64,000 bases of DNA, from contig NC_088645.1 in assembly GCF_964019385.1 (NCBI RefSeq), forward strand, positions 17,786,180 to 17,850,179, given 5' to 3'. The notes beneath the pieces are model-generated. The model saw nothing but the letters and a program-made list of their open reading frames with translations, searched no databases and had not been told where the DNA came from. This DNA is from Sycon ciliatum. Its lineage: Eukaryota; Porifera; Calcarea; Leucosolenida; Sycettidae. Made by a program: the position numbers and the translations under genes. Of the stretch, positions 44,326 through 56,700 are shown piece by piece (position 1 is the stretch's first letter; each line of letters begins with the position of its first letter).

Positions 44326-45760
44326 AACCGTTACTTCATGACTATTACCGCCGAAGTCGCATCTTCTAAGTTTATATCAAACTAGCTAGTATACTACAAG
44401 TAGATATCATGTGTACGTATATCGACTAGCGCCTAAGGTGTTCTTTATCGCGCTGAACTTCTTTGCGCTGTACTTGGATCAGGGTTTTTCATCCATAATT
44501 ATTATGTTGGTAAACACGCACCTGGCAATATGGCGGTAAATACACGCCGGATACAGTCGTCCCTCTCTAATCCGGCACTTTATAATCCAGCACCCTCGAT
44601 AAACCAGCACAATTTCAGTAGCCAAAATGTCCTCTTCATGCACATTGCAGCAGTAAATCAGATTTGTTAATCCAGCACCCTCCGTAATCCAGCAGATTTT
44701 CGTGGCACAAATGGTGCCGGATTATAGAGGGACCACTGTAGTAGTTATACAACAGGAAGAAAGGAGATAAACGGCTGTGAATACAGTCTAATGTCGAGCC
44801 AGACGCGCCTCAGCCTGGACAAGGTCGACAGGCGCTAGGCGCGAGGTCGAAGTGACGACGGCGAACAGAGCGTGATCCGCGGGTGGCAGACCTGGCAAGA
44901 GAAGATGCCAAGCAGCACCGCAGCCAAGCTAAAACCCGGCTATGGGCAGTGTGGCGTTTGGTGGTACTCCAGAATACCGTGAAGCCTCTTGTGTGGTTCT
45001 AGGGACAAGGGACAGCGCAAGAAAGCTCGCTGATTCGATATTAATATTATTTCTCGGACTTCTCACCGTAGGCCAATTCGAGTGAACCCCCGTTCAACCT
45101 TACAGAAACTTGAGCGCACAAATCGAACTTGAAAGCCATCTCACGTACAAGCAAAAGTACATAACCGCCCCAGAGTGCGCAACGCCTATTCCAGCTCTGC
45201 AGAAGGTCTTGGTCGAGCGTGGTCGGATCTGGACTGTATTATGACGCAAAGATCCAATTACGCTGGACGACGGCCCTATGCAGAGCTGGAGCTGGGGGTT
45301 ATGTCCTCTTGATATACTTTAGTAAGTGACTTTTTGGATCCGAAAACAACAGTGCAGGTTAGTTCTTACCTCCTGGAGTTTGCGTTCGCTCTATTTTCTT
45401 CGCTGTACAATTCCTTTCGGTCATTGATTCCCAACGAGTCTCTGACAGCCTCTGCTATTAATGATGATTAAAATTGAACACGTAAGTCGCTCTGCGCTAA
45501 CACTGGTAGTTAAATGTATATAGTTCTCCGTCTATGATGTGGCATTATGCGGCAGATTGAAGCCTCTTCAAACAGCCATATGCCGTTGACTGTTTCAGGA
45601 AAACGTCAGCGTACAAGCAAAAGCAGACATGTACGTCCCACGTGACGTGACGTTGCTGGCAATTCATTCCAGACCGTGCTTATATAGTTAGTTCAAACAT
45701 TGCGGACACTGAGCAAGGGACAGACGGTAACACACACAACACCTTGGTGCCATGCTGGTG
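44326..45760. other. Intergenic sequence between copies B and C
   Basis: It holds the pogo-like MITE at 44554-44738. From about 44773 it is homologous to copy A 17403-18360. No gene is recognised. Confidence 0.5.
44554..44738. mobile_element. pogo/Tigger-like MITE, 185 bp
   Basis: The ends are CAGTCGTCCCTCTCTAATCC and the inverse of GGATTATAGAGGGACCACTG. TA flanks both ends (44552-44553 and 44739-44740). CAGTNGTCCCTCTNTAATCC termini are typical of pogo/Tigger elements. An internal duplication of the AATCCAGCACCCTC word is visible. It is non-coding. Confidence 0.85.
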
Positions 45761-45761
45761 A

Positions 45762-46184
45762 TCAATATCCATCTGGCCGAGCAACGGTTTGGCATCCTGA
45801 CCATGATTTGTTGTGTGCAATACGATCACTTTCTGCTGGCTCGCTTATAAAAGAAATGTAAGTACGAGATGGCACGAAATCAGAGTGTCTCTTCCTTTTC
45901 TCACGCTGCTTCAGTGAATTCAGGACGGAATTTGACAGCTGGGGTGGTGCAATTATTTCCTGTGTCGACATTCCCAGTTGTATGGTAGGCGAGCTACACC
46001 AATCTTGGTCAAGCATGGTATCACAGCTGCGGAATTCAGTGACGGCAAAGGACCAGTCAGTGCTTATTTCCGTGTGCAGTCTTTCCTGCTGCGTGCAACG
46101 TGTTTTGTGCATGCCCTTCGCACTTATCAATAGACACGATGGAAGGTCATCAATAGGCTGATGGACGGTCATCAAGCTCAGCAT
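45762..46184 (-). CDS. Conserved 140-residue open frame, copy B
   Basis: The counterpart of 18368-18790, with two amino-acid differences and the same start and stop. No domain is recognised. The corresponding copy C position is beyond the window. Confidence 0.35.
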   Translation of the reverse strand: MLSLMTVHQPIDDLPSCLLISAKGMHKTRCTQQERLHTEISTDWSFAVTEFRSCDTMLDQDWCSSPTIQLGMSTQEIIAPPQLSNSVLNSLKQREKRKRHSDFVPSRTYISFISEPAESDRIAHNKSWSGCQTVARPDGY

Positions 46185-47249
46185 TTTCGGCGGCTTTTTT
46201 CTACGAGTACTTCAACTCCCGAGCTCTCGTGTACATGGCCCTAGATAATATTGATCTTCCGATACGCATGATGGCATCGGTGGGGGATGTCATGTGGATG
46301 TCATGAACTGCTCCTCAGTGGGATGAGAGTTGAACGAATTGGGCCCACTTGACTTTGTACTTCTGGGGGCCATGGGCTGGTTCAACCTACTAGTGCATGA
46401 TGTGACTCCTCAAATTCGTTTTCACTGATTTAGAGAAAGACGCAAACGGGAAAAATCTGAAGAAAACTGACTGCAACCAATTAATTTTCTGCATTGAGAG
46501 TACGTCATTGCGGTCTGCCAAACATGAGATGCAGCTAGGGGAAGCACGCACAACCTGGATCGTAGAAATGTAGTGTTTCTCAAGCATAATCCATCTCCTT
46601 CTCCTCGTCAAGAATGCCCATGTAGCCCAATGAAATTCTTTCTCCATCACATTGTAGTTCGCTTATGCCATCAAGGGGAGGACGTGTGCCTCGTGTTCAT
46701 GTACACACTTGTATTATTCACTGGTTTTTACTGAAGCATCACATATCCAAATCGCAAAGAAGAAAAAGACAAAGGAGAAAAAGATGAAGCGAACAGATCA
46801 GCAATTGAATGTGGATGCACAACAAGCAGTGACGGCATGTTATGCTTAGTAAATCGAATTCAAATTGTGTGATCGTGAGGATTCAATACTCTTGTGTCCG
46901 CTATACCGTAGTCGTGGTTGACAAATCGAGTACAGGAAATGACGAAAATACGTACATGCCTCTAGGACGCTTGCCCAGAAATAACATGCACAATATATGG
47001 CAACAATCTGTCATGATAAGGGTGAAGACACGGCGAAATCAGAAATGTCAAAGAACATAAAATTAATATCTATTTAACGAAGGACAATAATGTAAACAAT
47101 CAGTGTTCCGTTTCTCAGCTGAAGGCACGTAATCAAAAGAGCGGTCCTGCTTGTGTGATAAGATTTGTATCCGTGGAGGAATGTGGAGAGGTGCCGAAAA
47201 GATAATCGTTCTATCACAAATCCTGTTGGGGAATTGAACGCCAAGTAAG
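46185..47249. other. Intergenic sequence and 3' flank of copy C receptor
   Basis: Homologous to 18791-19852. No gene is supported. The copy junction lies near 47076. Confidence 0.45.
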
Positions 47250-47287
47250 GTGGATAAGGATTTTCTCTTGCAAACCTGCGATGTGTG

Positions 47288-47790
47288 TCAAGTCTTTGAG
47301 CAAATATCTACCTCCTCGTATCCATTGTCACTTGGATTTGTGGTGTTGCTTAGCCTCACGGCCAGTGGTACATGTAGTGCACTGTCGTCATACACAGGAT
47401 TCAAGGTCATGCCAACCTGGCTAGTACAGCTGGAAGACACTGTGCTGTTCGCGTTTGAGTTTCCGATCGTGCACGCACTGTTGTGCACTTCCGATGCGCA
47501 TGCTGGTAAGGTATACAGTTCATTTGTCGTCAGTGTGACAGCATCAATCTGGCTTAGACGTGATTTGGGTGTTGTAGAACATCTATACAGCGCTTGATCA
47601 CCTCCTCTACTTTTCATTCTGGACAGTTTCCTGTTCTTCACACAGCAGACTAGGGCCGTAAGTCCCAGAGCTACTGCCAGGATAGAAGCTACTGCTGCCA
47701 CGACAATATAGGTGGTGGTATGAGACGTCGTGCTCTGAAAGGTGCTGATGGTTCCTGGTGATATCGTCATGAAAGTTGTTGACGGCTTGC
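47288..47790 (-). CDS. Copy C last exon: stalk, transmembrane helix, tail
   Basis: The acceptor TTTTCCTTCCAG is intact and the phase is 1. The helix, the KNRKLSRMK stop-transfer, ELYTLP, NPVYDD and GYEEVD match the other copies. Stop TGA is at 47290-47288. Confidence 0.8.
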
Positions 47791-50700
47791 CTGGAAGGAA
47801 AATCGGAAAATATAGTCAACTCATGAGAAGTCAGAGTATGTGCATGACGTAAAAAATGTCGACTACATTTGTATATACAGATTAGGCCGCACAAATTTCT
47901 CTCATTAAGCCATAATTCCCTCCCTGCCATGCCCTAACCTATATTAATCGTCCAGCGGTTGAATACAATTATAATTATATTCACTTGTTAAACTTGTCTG
48001 TATTAGTCCGAACATTCCAATGATATTGTCGGCCTTCGTCTCGACGCTCGCATCAACAGATTTGATTGCGCTGGGCAATGAATGATACGTTTCCCCAGGG
48101 AAACATGTCTCCAGGGACTCGGAGAACAATCATGTTGTACAGAGCTTACAGGTCCTACTAACACGGCGAATAGGCAACAATGGGTTCGTTTGGTGGCATG
48201 CACTATTGTATTTAGAACATTATGGAGTAGATCATTATACTGTAGAGGATATTGAGGATGCATAGACAAAGAGTGAGTGGCTCTGAATCACGCTGCTTCT
48301 AACTAGGGCTTCTCTATAATATTTGTTGCACTGGAAGCGACGAGGCGTCAGTTTAATCTCTATCCATAGTACTGCATCTCTGCTGCAGTGTTCTAAAATG
48401 GGTGCTTCTGGAGCACACATTTCATCAGCCTCCTTCAGCTCAACCCTCAGTGACAGACGAGCGTACAAAAGTGCTTCCCACGAGGTGAAGTGTCCATTCT
48501 CCTGGACCATGTATCATTTTTTTCGTTGCGACTAAAACCGTTTTAAAGAATTCATTGCAATTACTTTCATGATTATTAAATAGGGCAGCGTTCGCGAGGT
48601 ACGATGCGAATGCTTGAACAGCAGCTATCATTATTGATGATGCAGTGGTGTCGCCAACCAAATCACTTGGTAACATCACTGCTGCAGAAGAACAAGGACA
48701 AGCCTTTATTATTATTATTATTATTTGAGGGATTCCCCAAAGGCCGAAGCCTAAATCAAGGGGGTCTCCGAGAATAAATATACGTGTACAATGCGTGTGC
48801 AACAGGGTGCAATTCTTAAAAGAAAGAAAATATTACGATAAAAAAAGATTAATGTGAAGAGGTTAAAATAAGAAGTCTGAGTAGAAGCAAGCGAAAAGGG
48901 TACTGGTAAAGAAGGGGGGTAATCAGGAAGTGAGAAAACCTCGAGGATGGAATCTATACCTGTGGAAATGGGACTTAACGTGCCGGCTAAATACACAACG
49001 GGTTTCAGATATCCTAATCTCGGTAGGCAGGGAGTTCCACGTGGTGATCATGGAATGTAGTAGAGTGGATCGGAAACAGGGACCAGTGTGAGTGGGCAGG
49101 AGGTAAAAGTGGGGACGTCGTGCACTCTTGGATAGAACTATGTTGAGATTATTAAGGGTTTCCGGGTATTGGCGGGTGAAATGGTAAAACAGTTTGAGGC
49201 AATGTATATGCCGCCGCCACGCAAGACTTTCCCATTCAGCAGCTTCAAACACGTTCTCCATGCCATGAGGAATGGGCACTTTCCGACGGTGTAAATACTG
49301 CCTGGCCACGCGTGCTTGCAATCGTTCCAAAGTGTCAATATTTCCTGCGGTCAGTTTGTTATTCCACAGAGGTGAAGCATACTCAATGGAGGGACGGACG
49401 TATCCTTTGTAGAGGCGGGCAATGAGAGCAGGGGTCAGATTGGGTGACATGTAGGATAGCAGAACAACGCGACGACGAAAGTTGGAGGTGACACTATTGA
49501 TGTGGGTCTGGAAAGACAGGCGGGGATCCAGGGTGATTCCTAGATGGCGGTGGGTAGTCGAGGGACATAGGTCTGCAGCATCCACACGCAGTGCTGGGGC
49601 AGGAGTCTGGGCGGGGTCAAGTTTGCCGAATACAACACGCACGGATTTAGCGGCATTAAACCTGCCACCAAATGTAGCAGCCCAGTCCATCACCATGTTC
49701 ACTGCTGACTGGAGCTGTTGAGGTGCTGCTGCTGGCGGTCGGGATAACCCCAGCGCAGTATCATCAGCATAGAGGTATGTTTCCGTCCTGTTGCCATCAG
49801 GGATTGATCTCGGGAGGGTATTAATGTACAGGAGAAATAGGATGGGGCCAAGGTGGGAACCTTGAGGAACTCCCGCCGAGATAGGGGCGAGGGGGGAAAG
49901 GTCTTCGCCAACTTTGACCTGTAACTTGCGAGCTGCAAGGTAACCTGCAAACCAAGTAGTAGCCGTTGGGTTGCATAGTGGTTGTAGAAGGGCCAGAAGG
50001 GTAGAATGCGGGACGCGATCAAATGCCTTGGCAAAATCCAAGAAGACCACATCATACTCCTGGCTGCTGTCCATGCTCTTGGCGGCGCTAGCCGTTAAAT
50101 GTATCAGTTGGTCAACTGTGCTCCGACCGTGTACAAACCCGAACTGATCCGAAACTATTACATCTTCATTCCTAAGGAACCTGCTAAGACGGCGCGCGAC
50201 AATCGAATCAAGCACTTTGGCGACCGAGTTCAAGAGAGAAATAGGGCGGTAGTTCTGGGGTTCAGCTGTGGAACCTCTCTGCTTATATATTGGTACAACT
50301 TGCGCCGTTTTCCACAATGGTGGCAGGCGGCCTTGTGTTATACTTAAATTAAAGACTTTGCAGAGGGAGTGGGCAATGACACCAGCGGTCTCCTTCAGAA
50401 TGCGGTTCGGGATGTCACCACCGGCAGCTTTATGGACAGGCAATCTCTTGAGAGTATCAAAGACGTCGTAGGCAGATATAACTGAGATATCGAAGGGCGA
50501 TGTTGGCGTAGGTGGGGGGTGCGGAATAGCTAGTTGTTGGGTGTGGGTGTTGGAGCATTGGTTGGAGAACACGTCAGCCAGCAAGTGCGCCTTGGAGGCG
50601 TCTGTGGTTACAACCTCGCCTCCAGACTCAAGGGATGGAATTGGTGCACGCGTTTTAGATATATTGGTGAGCTGTTTGGCTTGGCGCCACCACTGGTACG

Positions 50701-53700
50701 GACTTCGTTCTCTGTCAACCCGTGCGCTCATGTTCTCCAGGTAGATCGCTTTAGAACGTCGGACGGAGGCTTGATAGGCATTGCGGGCAACTTTAAAGAC
50801 AACCCAGTGGGTTGTTAAGTTTGTACGCTTGGCTAAACGGAAAAGGCGGTCTTTTTTCTTGCAAAGAGTGGCATGGCGGCCAGTGTACCAGGGTGTATCT
50901 GTTCTTCGCTTTGTGGAAATAGTTCTCATAGGCACGTGTGACGAGATTGCCGTAGTAATGCAGGAATGCCAACTATCCCACGCTTGCTCAACTGAGGACA
51001 TACTACTGATGTCAGACGAAAGTGGAAGATTCCATATGTGGTCTCTGAGTGCATCAAAATCGGTGTTTACGTAATCAGGAACGGCACGTGACTGACTGGG
51101 AGATGACTGGGCCAGGGAAGGCAAAGCAACTTTGAAGACAACGGGACAGTGATCGGAAATGGAGGACAGCACTTGAATGTCACATACATGCTGTGGTGTG
51201 TTTGTGATGACAAGATCAAGGAGCGATGGACCCTGGCGGCCAGTGGCAGAATATCTAGTCGGGGTGTTGTGGACGAGTTGGATGAATCCAAACTGGTCTA
51301 ATGCTTTGAGTAGAAGCTTGCCTTCTGCTGTAGACGGGTCTGTAGAGTTCCATGTACGTAGTTTAGCGTTGAAGTCACCCACTAAGATTGTGGGCAAGTG
51401 TGGCTGGTTCTGTTCAAAGGTACGGCTGAAGGAAGTGAAAAATTGGTCGCGCTCGTCTACGGTACGATGTGGCGGGCGGTAGAAGACATGAAAGGCCATT
51501 GGAAGCTGTTGAGTGATGCTTACTTGAAGACAGAGATGTTCTATGTCCGGGCCCTCCATTTGTGGCAGCCTAGTAATCCTGTGGGAAAGACTGGATTTGA
51601 CATACACTGCTATACCTCCTCCTGTGCTGCCTAGTATGGCTGTCTTTCGGTCACGTCTGAATACTACATAGTTAGGGATATTTACACTGTGGTCGGGGAG
51701 GGATAGAAAAAACCAAGTCTCAGTGAGAAAAAGAATATCTATATCGTGATATTTAATGAATGCTTCTAAAATAGAGAGTTTTCTAATTGCACTTTGGCAA
51801 TTGAGGTGTGCAACTCGGAGCCCCGGAGGTTCCTATTGTTGCCGGTTTGAGCTCCCAAGTGCGCCAGCTCTTGGGTGTAGTTGTGCTGCGTTGCTTCGTG
51901 TTGTTGCCAGCGGGTCGATGTTGTGTGCTCGCATATACTCTTCTGCAAGGACCTGCGAATGAAGGATTACTCTGGGCAAGTCCTTCGTCGCAACAACTTC
52001 GATGTGAGTGGTGCGCAGATAGCAGATCTTTCCGGCCTTTCTCATTGCCTGGAAAGCTGGTCGCAGCTTCTGTTGAAATTGGCGTTCCTCCCTGGTCAGA
52101 TTTTCAGAAAAGTACACCTTTTCCCTGGTCTCGTTGGTTGTACGGAGTCTGCTCCGTAGCTGGAGCATGCGCTTGCAGGCATCTGGCGTTGCAGTGCGGA
52201 CCAGGATGGGACGCGGTTTGAGTGGCGGTTGTTGTACTGACGTACGCGTGACACCAAGTCGCTGTGCAGCAACAATGTCAGTTTGTTGCAGTGGGAAGCC
52301 TAGTGTGTCCCGTACAAGGGTCACAACTGCGTCTATGGTTGCCGTACCCGTATCGTTTGAACTGGAGGCCAGCTCTTGTTCCCCTTCCCCAAGGCCCTGG
52401 ATGATGAAGGAGGTTGCCGTTTCTCGCTTGGCCTTGTCTACCGTGTCAAGGAGGCTTTCTACCATGGGGTCAACGGCTTGCAATTTGGTGTCAATGTGAT
52501 CGACTCTACTTAACAGGGTAGCTGTTCTGACTTCAAACTCATCTCTGATTTGATTTTCGAATTGGCTCACTCTTGCCTCCAAATCCTTGCATGCTTGTTT
52601 TATTTCTGTCGTCTGGGCAATGATTGTAGCCATTCGCTCATCTAGAAGCTCCGACATTGTGGAACGGAATTCACTCACTAGCACTTCTATCGACACAATG
52701 CCATCCAGTGACTCACCCTCATCATTGTTGGCTGCAGGAGGGTTCATACCGTCTGATAGTCGGGATGCTGACTGTCGGCTCTCTCCAGGCGAACTACAGG
52801 GTTTAGATTTCGTGCTTGGCTTGGTAGAGGAACCCTTGGCTCTGCTCGATAAGCTAGTTCTATTAACTTGAGACATGGTTTCATTAATGCAGGTAGAACT
52901 GATCTTTAACACGGGTACTGAAGCTAAAATCCTTTCTACAGGCAGAGCCCAAAAATTGCCAACCGCACTTCAAAACGTACTACACTAATGCCTTGATTGT
53001 CCTTCTACATGTACTTGCCGCGCTGTTAAAACGCGAGATAGTCATAAATCAGACTCGGATGGAGAGCCAAGGATGTATTGGAAGAAAAAAGGACCAACGA
53101 ATTGCAACAAATTGAAAACTTCTCCAATTCTTCAATGTACAATGAAGAGTACAATGAGGAGAGGGGAAGGAAAATGTTCGGTTCTCAAATTTCCTAGTGT
53201 TCATTTGAACTGGTGTGGATCACGCAGATGCACGTACTACTACTACGTTGAAGAAATGTACTACAAGTTACGCTATAATGTCCACTAACACTACTAGTTA
53301 CACGGCAATCAGCTCTTGCGATAACATTGCACGACAGGCTAGAGCAGATTGGCAGTTACTACATAGTTGCAGAACGTCAGTACCTTTGGTCAGTGTTGTG
53401 GAATGTTATCGCATGAGCTGATTGCCAGGTAACTGGTGGTGTTAGTGGACAGTATAGCGTAACTTCTAGTTCATTAGTCTTTCTTTTTCTTCCTATAGTC
53501 ATACATCAATCTTTTTACCAGCAGTTTTTCCTTCTTCAGTGTACATCTGGAGGACTGTTGAGGGTGGAATTCTACTAAATGCTGGTTTGTCGCGTCAGAA
53601 GTGGTGCTCTTTTCCAGGTTTGCCTAACGGCAGGTTCAATGCGCTTCTCATGTGCTCTGGATAAGAATCCTGGGTTTGTCAAGTGCCCGTCGTTGCGTCC

Positions 53701-56700
53701 AGGCAGGGAGGTTGGGGTCAAAATTCATCGCGTCCAACTTGCTTGGGAATTCCTTTTGATTTTCTTCTCCAGGTCTTTTTGTTCCAAATTATCATATTTT
53801 GTCTTTCAAGTTGGATCAGGATTCTACTATTCTTTAATACCGCACGGTTTGTTTGTGATCGTGACGTTATCCTCGACCTCTGCTGACTATGATCATTTAT
53901 AACCTAACGGAAAAGTGCAATACTAGTTCATATCAACTTTATCAAGACAATGTAAAATTTAGAGTAGTAAAACCCCCAGAATCACTACTATTGATAAGTG
54001 TCCTTGCTTAACATATACCTTGACACGTTACTCCTGTGTCACCTGAACTACACTGGCAACGATACCAACTGGGTACATTCTTGTAGTTACTGTGTGTGAT
54101 GCATTGACAAGCGCCAGGGGAGTTAGAGCGCTCGTCAAAATATAAAATAGGGGAAAAAGAGGAATGGCAGTGTTGGGAATGGACCTACAAGCGATATTTG
54201 CTCATGTGGATTGTGCGCCTTGAAAGAATGTCAGACTCCTAAGGAAGCCAAAAACTCAAGAAGCCATGGATATTGCACACATAGATTGAAGTTCAACATG
54301 GACATTGCAAATCCGAGCGAATCGATACCTTGACATGGAGGTCCAGAGTATCCTTCTTGGCAAACACATTCATACGATCCGATAGTGTTGTTACATTCAC
54401 TGTTGATTGTACTCTTGCAGATGTCTCTGTCGTCCTTACATTCATTGATATCTGAAAGGAAGGGGGTGTTTGTTAGACCCGCGTTACACGAACGTGTGGA
54501 GCGCAGGGACCATCTCACAATTTCGACTTCTTTCGAGACCATTTCTCCTTGTGGTTTGCAAGTACCTGTGGTCTGTGTGACGCGTGAAGCGTCATTCTCG
54601 TCTGGTTTTATTTTCCTGGTGTTACTGTGACGCTAGACCTTTGCCCAGTCTCTCGTCTTAGCACTATCGCCAGTGTTGTCCATCGGAGATCGCTAACATG
54701 TATTAGTTTTCAGCGTTGCTACCTGTTGAATGGCGCTATTGCAGCACCAAATTAATGGCGTCTTTTGGCGTTTTACAATCATTTCCTTCGGCGTTATATA
54801 TATATATATTATTAATTTTTGTCGTTAGGTTGAGCACTCTTACCTTAGCGCGAACCCTTGCCGCTCGCCTTGTGGGTTTTCATGTGCAGGTGCTTGCCCG
54901 GACATTTGCGCCCACTTGTGTGCTGATGCTTCTTAAAATGCTTTTCGGGTTCAAGGGTGCCTTGGCTAGATCAGACGTTTCCTATCAACTATATGAAATG
55001 ATATACTAGCATCTTACCTTTACAAGGTGTTCCTGTAAAGCCAGACTTGCAAACACATTTCCTATCAACTATATGAAATGATATACTAGCATCTTACCTT
55101 TACAAGGTGTTCCTGTAAAGCCAGACTTGCAAACACATTGATATGATCCAGGTGTATTGTTGCATTGACTGTTAGCAATATCGTTGCAAACACCCTTATC
55201 ATGTGTGCACTCATCGATATCTGGCATGTGAATACAGAAAAAGCATTGATATCACCTTCAATCTCACAAACATCCTCGAGCGTATGCCTTTTTTCCAGCG
55301 GCCTCGAGAGATTATGCTCAATAAGCTACCATTATCAAAACTTCCCACAAATCGTCATTAGTCGCGCTCTTAAAAGGACACTTGGAAGTAGTGAAGCACC
55401 AAAGTTAGCCGACCCTACTGTTTCAACTACATACCGCCTGACCCGCCACCCCATGATTTCTACATCATGTAAACTCAATCATCAATCTCTGGGGAGCATG
55501 GTCTTTCCGCCAACCACCAAGCAAAAGTAAACATTGAGACTCCAGTACGCATATCGGTGCTCTGATAATACCTGCTTCTCTGAAAGCTATTTGAGAAATT
55601 CTCCCCTCGACTTAGGGGGTTCTCTGTGATAATTCTAAGAGCGTGAAACGAAGAAGGATTCACGAAATGTGTTGCCTCCAAAGCAGAGTGTATTACACAG
55701 TACAACCGGGAATTATAGCTAGTTCAGAATCTTGTAGTTCTGAAAGTAACAGTGTTCCACTAGCATGTCCACAGATTGTTCCCGCTGCGATATACACAAT
55801 CCCTCCCCCTCCCACCTCGTTTGCATGCTATCAGGATCAATACTATTCAGACAGCCTGTACCTTGACATGGTGAACCTGTGTATCCAGTCCTGCAAAGAC
55901 ATTGATATGAGCCAGGAGTGTTGTTGCAGTGACTGTTAGCTGTGCTCTTGCAGACACCCGTGTCTGGTATACACTCGTTTATATCTGGGTATGAGATTGT
56001 CACATAAAACATAGTGGTGGAAGTGGTTTTCAATACCGTTCACGAACATTGTATTTGCTGCGCAACGGGTTTGTTATAGTGACAGACTTTCCATGGCCTC
56101 TTTCTGTTGTGTTCTTTGGTTTCCTTTTGTATTGTCTGCGTTTTACTTGTCGACTTTGGTGCTCTGTTCTGGCTGCACGTGTAGTGTTCTGGGCAACATG
56201 CGCTGGTCATGAACGGTTACGTCATTGCCACGTGTGTCACAATGTATTGCGTATGCCCGTATGATGCCACGATGTTTGCCTTTTTCTTTAGTTCTCATTT
56301 TTGCCTCGTCGTGTCCTGTCTTCATGTTTGCCCGTCTGCGTCTTATCACAGAATAATAGAATTGTGTAGTCAATTGAGTTGTTGTGTGTGGCGAGCCTGA
56401 TCGGTGGAGAGGCTGGGCCCCTGACACCTGGAGAATATGTGCGGATGCACAAAAGTATTATTGAGTGGGCGAGTGGTACCACTCAGGAATTTTCAGGAGG
56501 AAACTTCAGTATCAGTGCATACCTGCCAAGTACTGAGAGTGCTTTTTCTGGATCGCCATGGCAAAATCGCGGGATTTGCCTTGGTTATTCGGGATATGTC
56601 ATATTTTGCCCAAATAATTCTTTTTCAACGTTTGATGGCACCAACATTTCGAACTGATGATTTATTGGTGATCATCGGATCACACTTACACATGTTAAAG

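Larger units (their letters stand above)
48707..52989 (-). mobile_element. Full-length non-LTR retrotransposon
   Basis: A 4.28-kb insert flanked by GCCTT on both sides (48702-48706 and 52990-52994). Copies A and B show the empty site. On the minus strand it has a leader of about 110 nt, ORF1, ORF2, a 3' region with GGATTCCCCAAAGGC in the plus reading, and an (AAT)n tail. Both frames are open, so it may be a young copy. Confidence 0.9.

Noticed and set aside
54797-54815. TATA-rich stretch as a promoter
   Set aside because: It is an intronic TA microsatellite between two EGF exons, without a nearby first exon.
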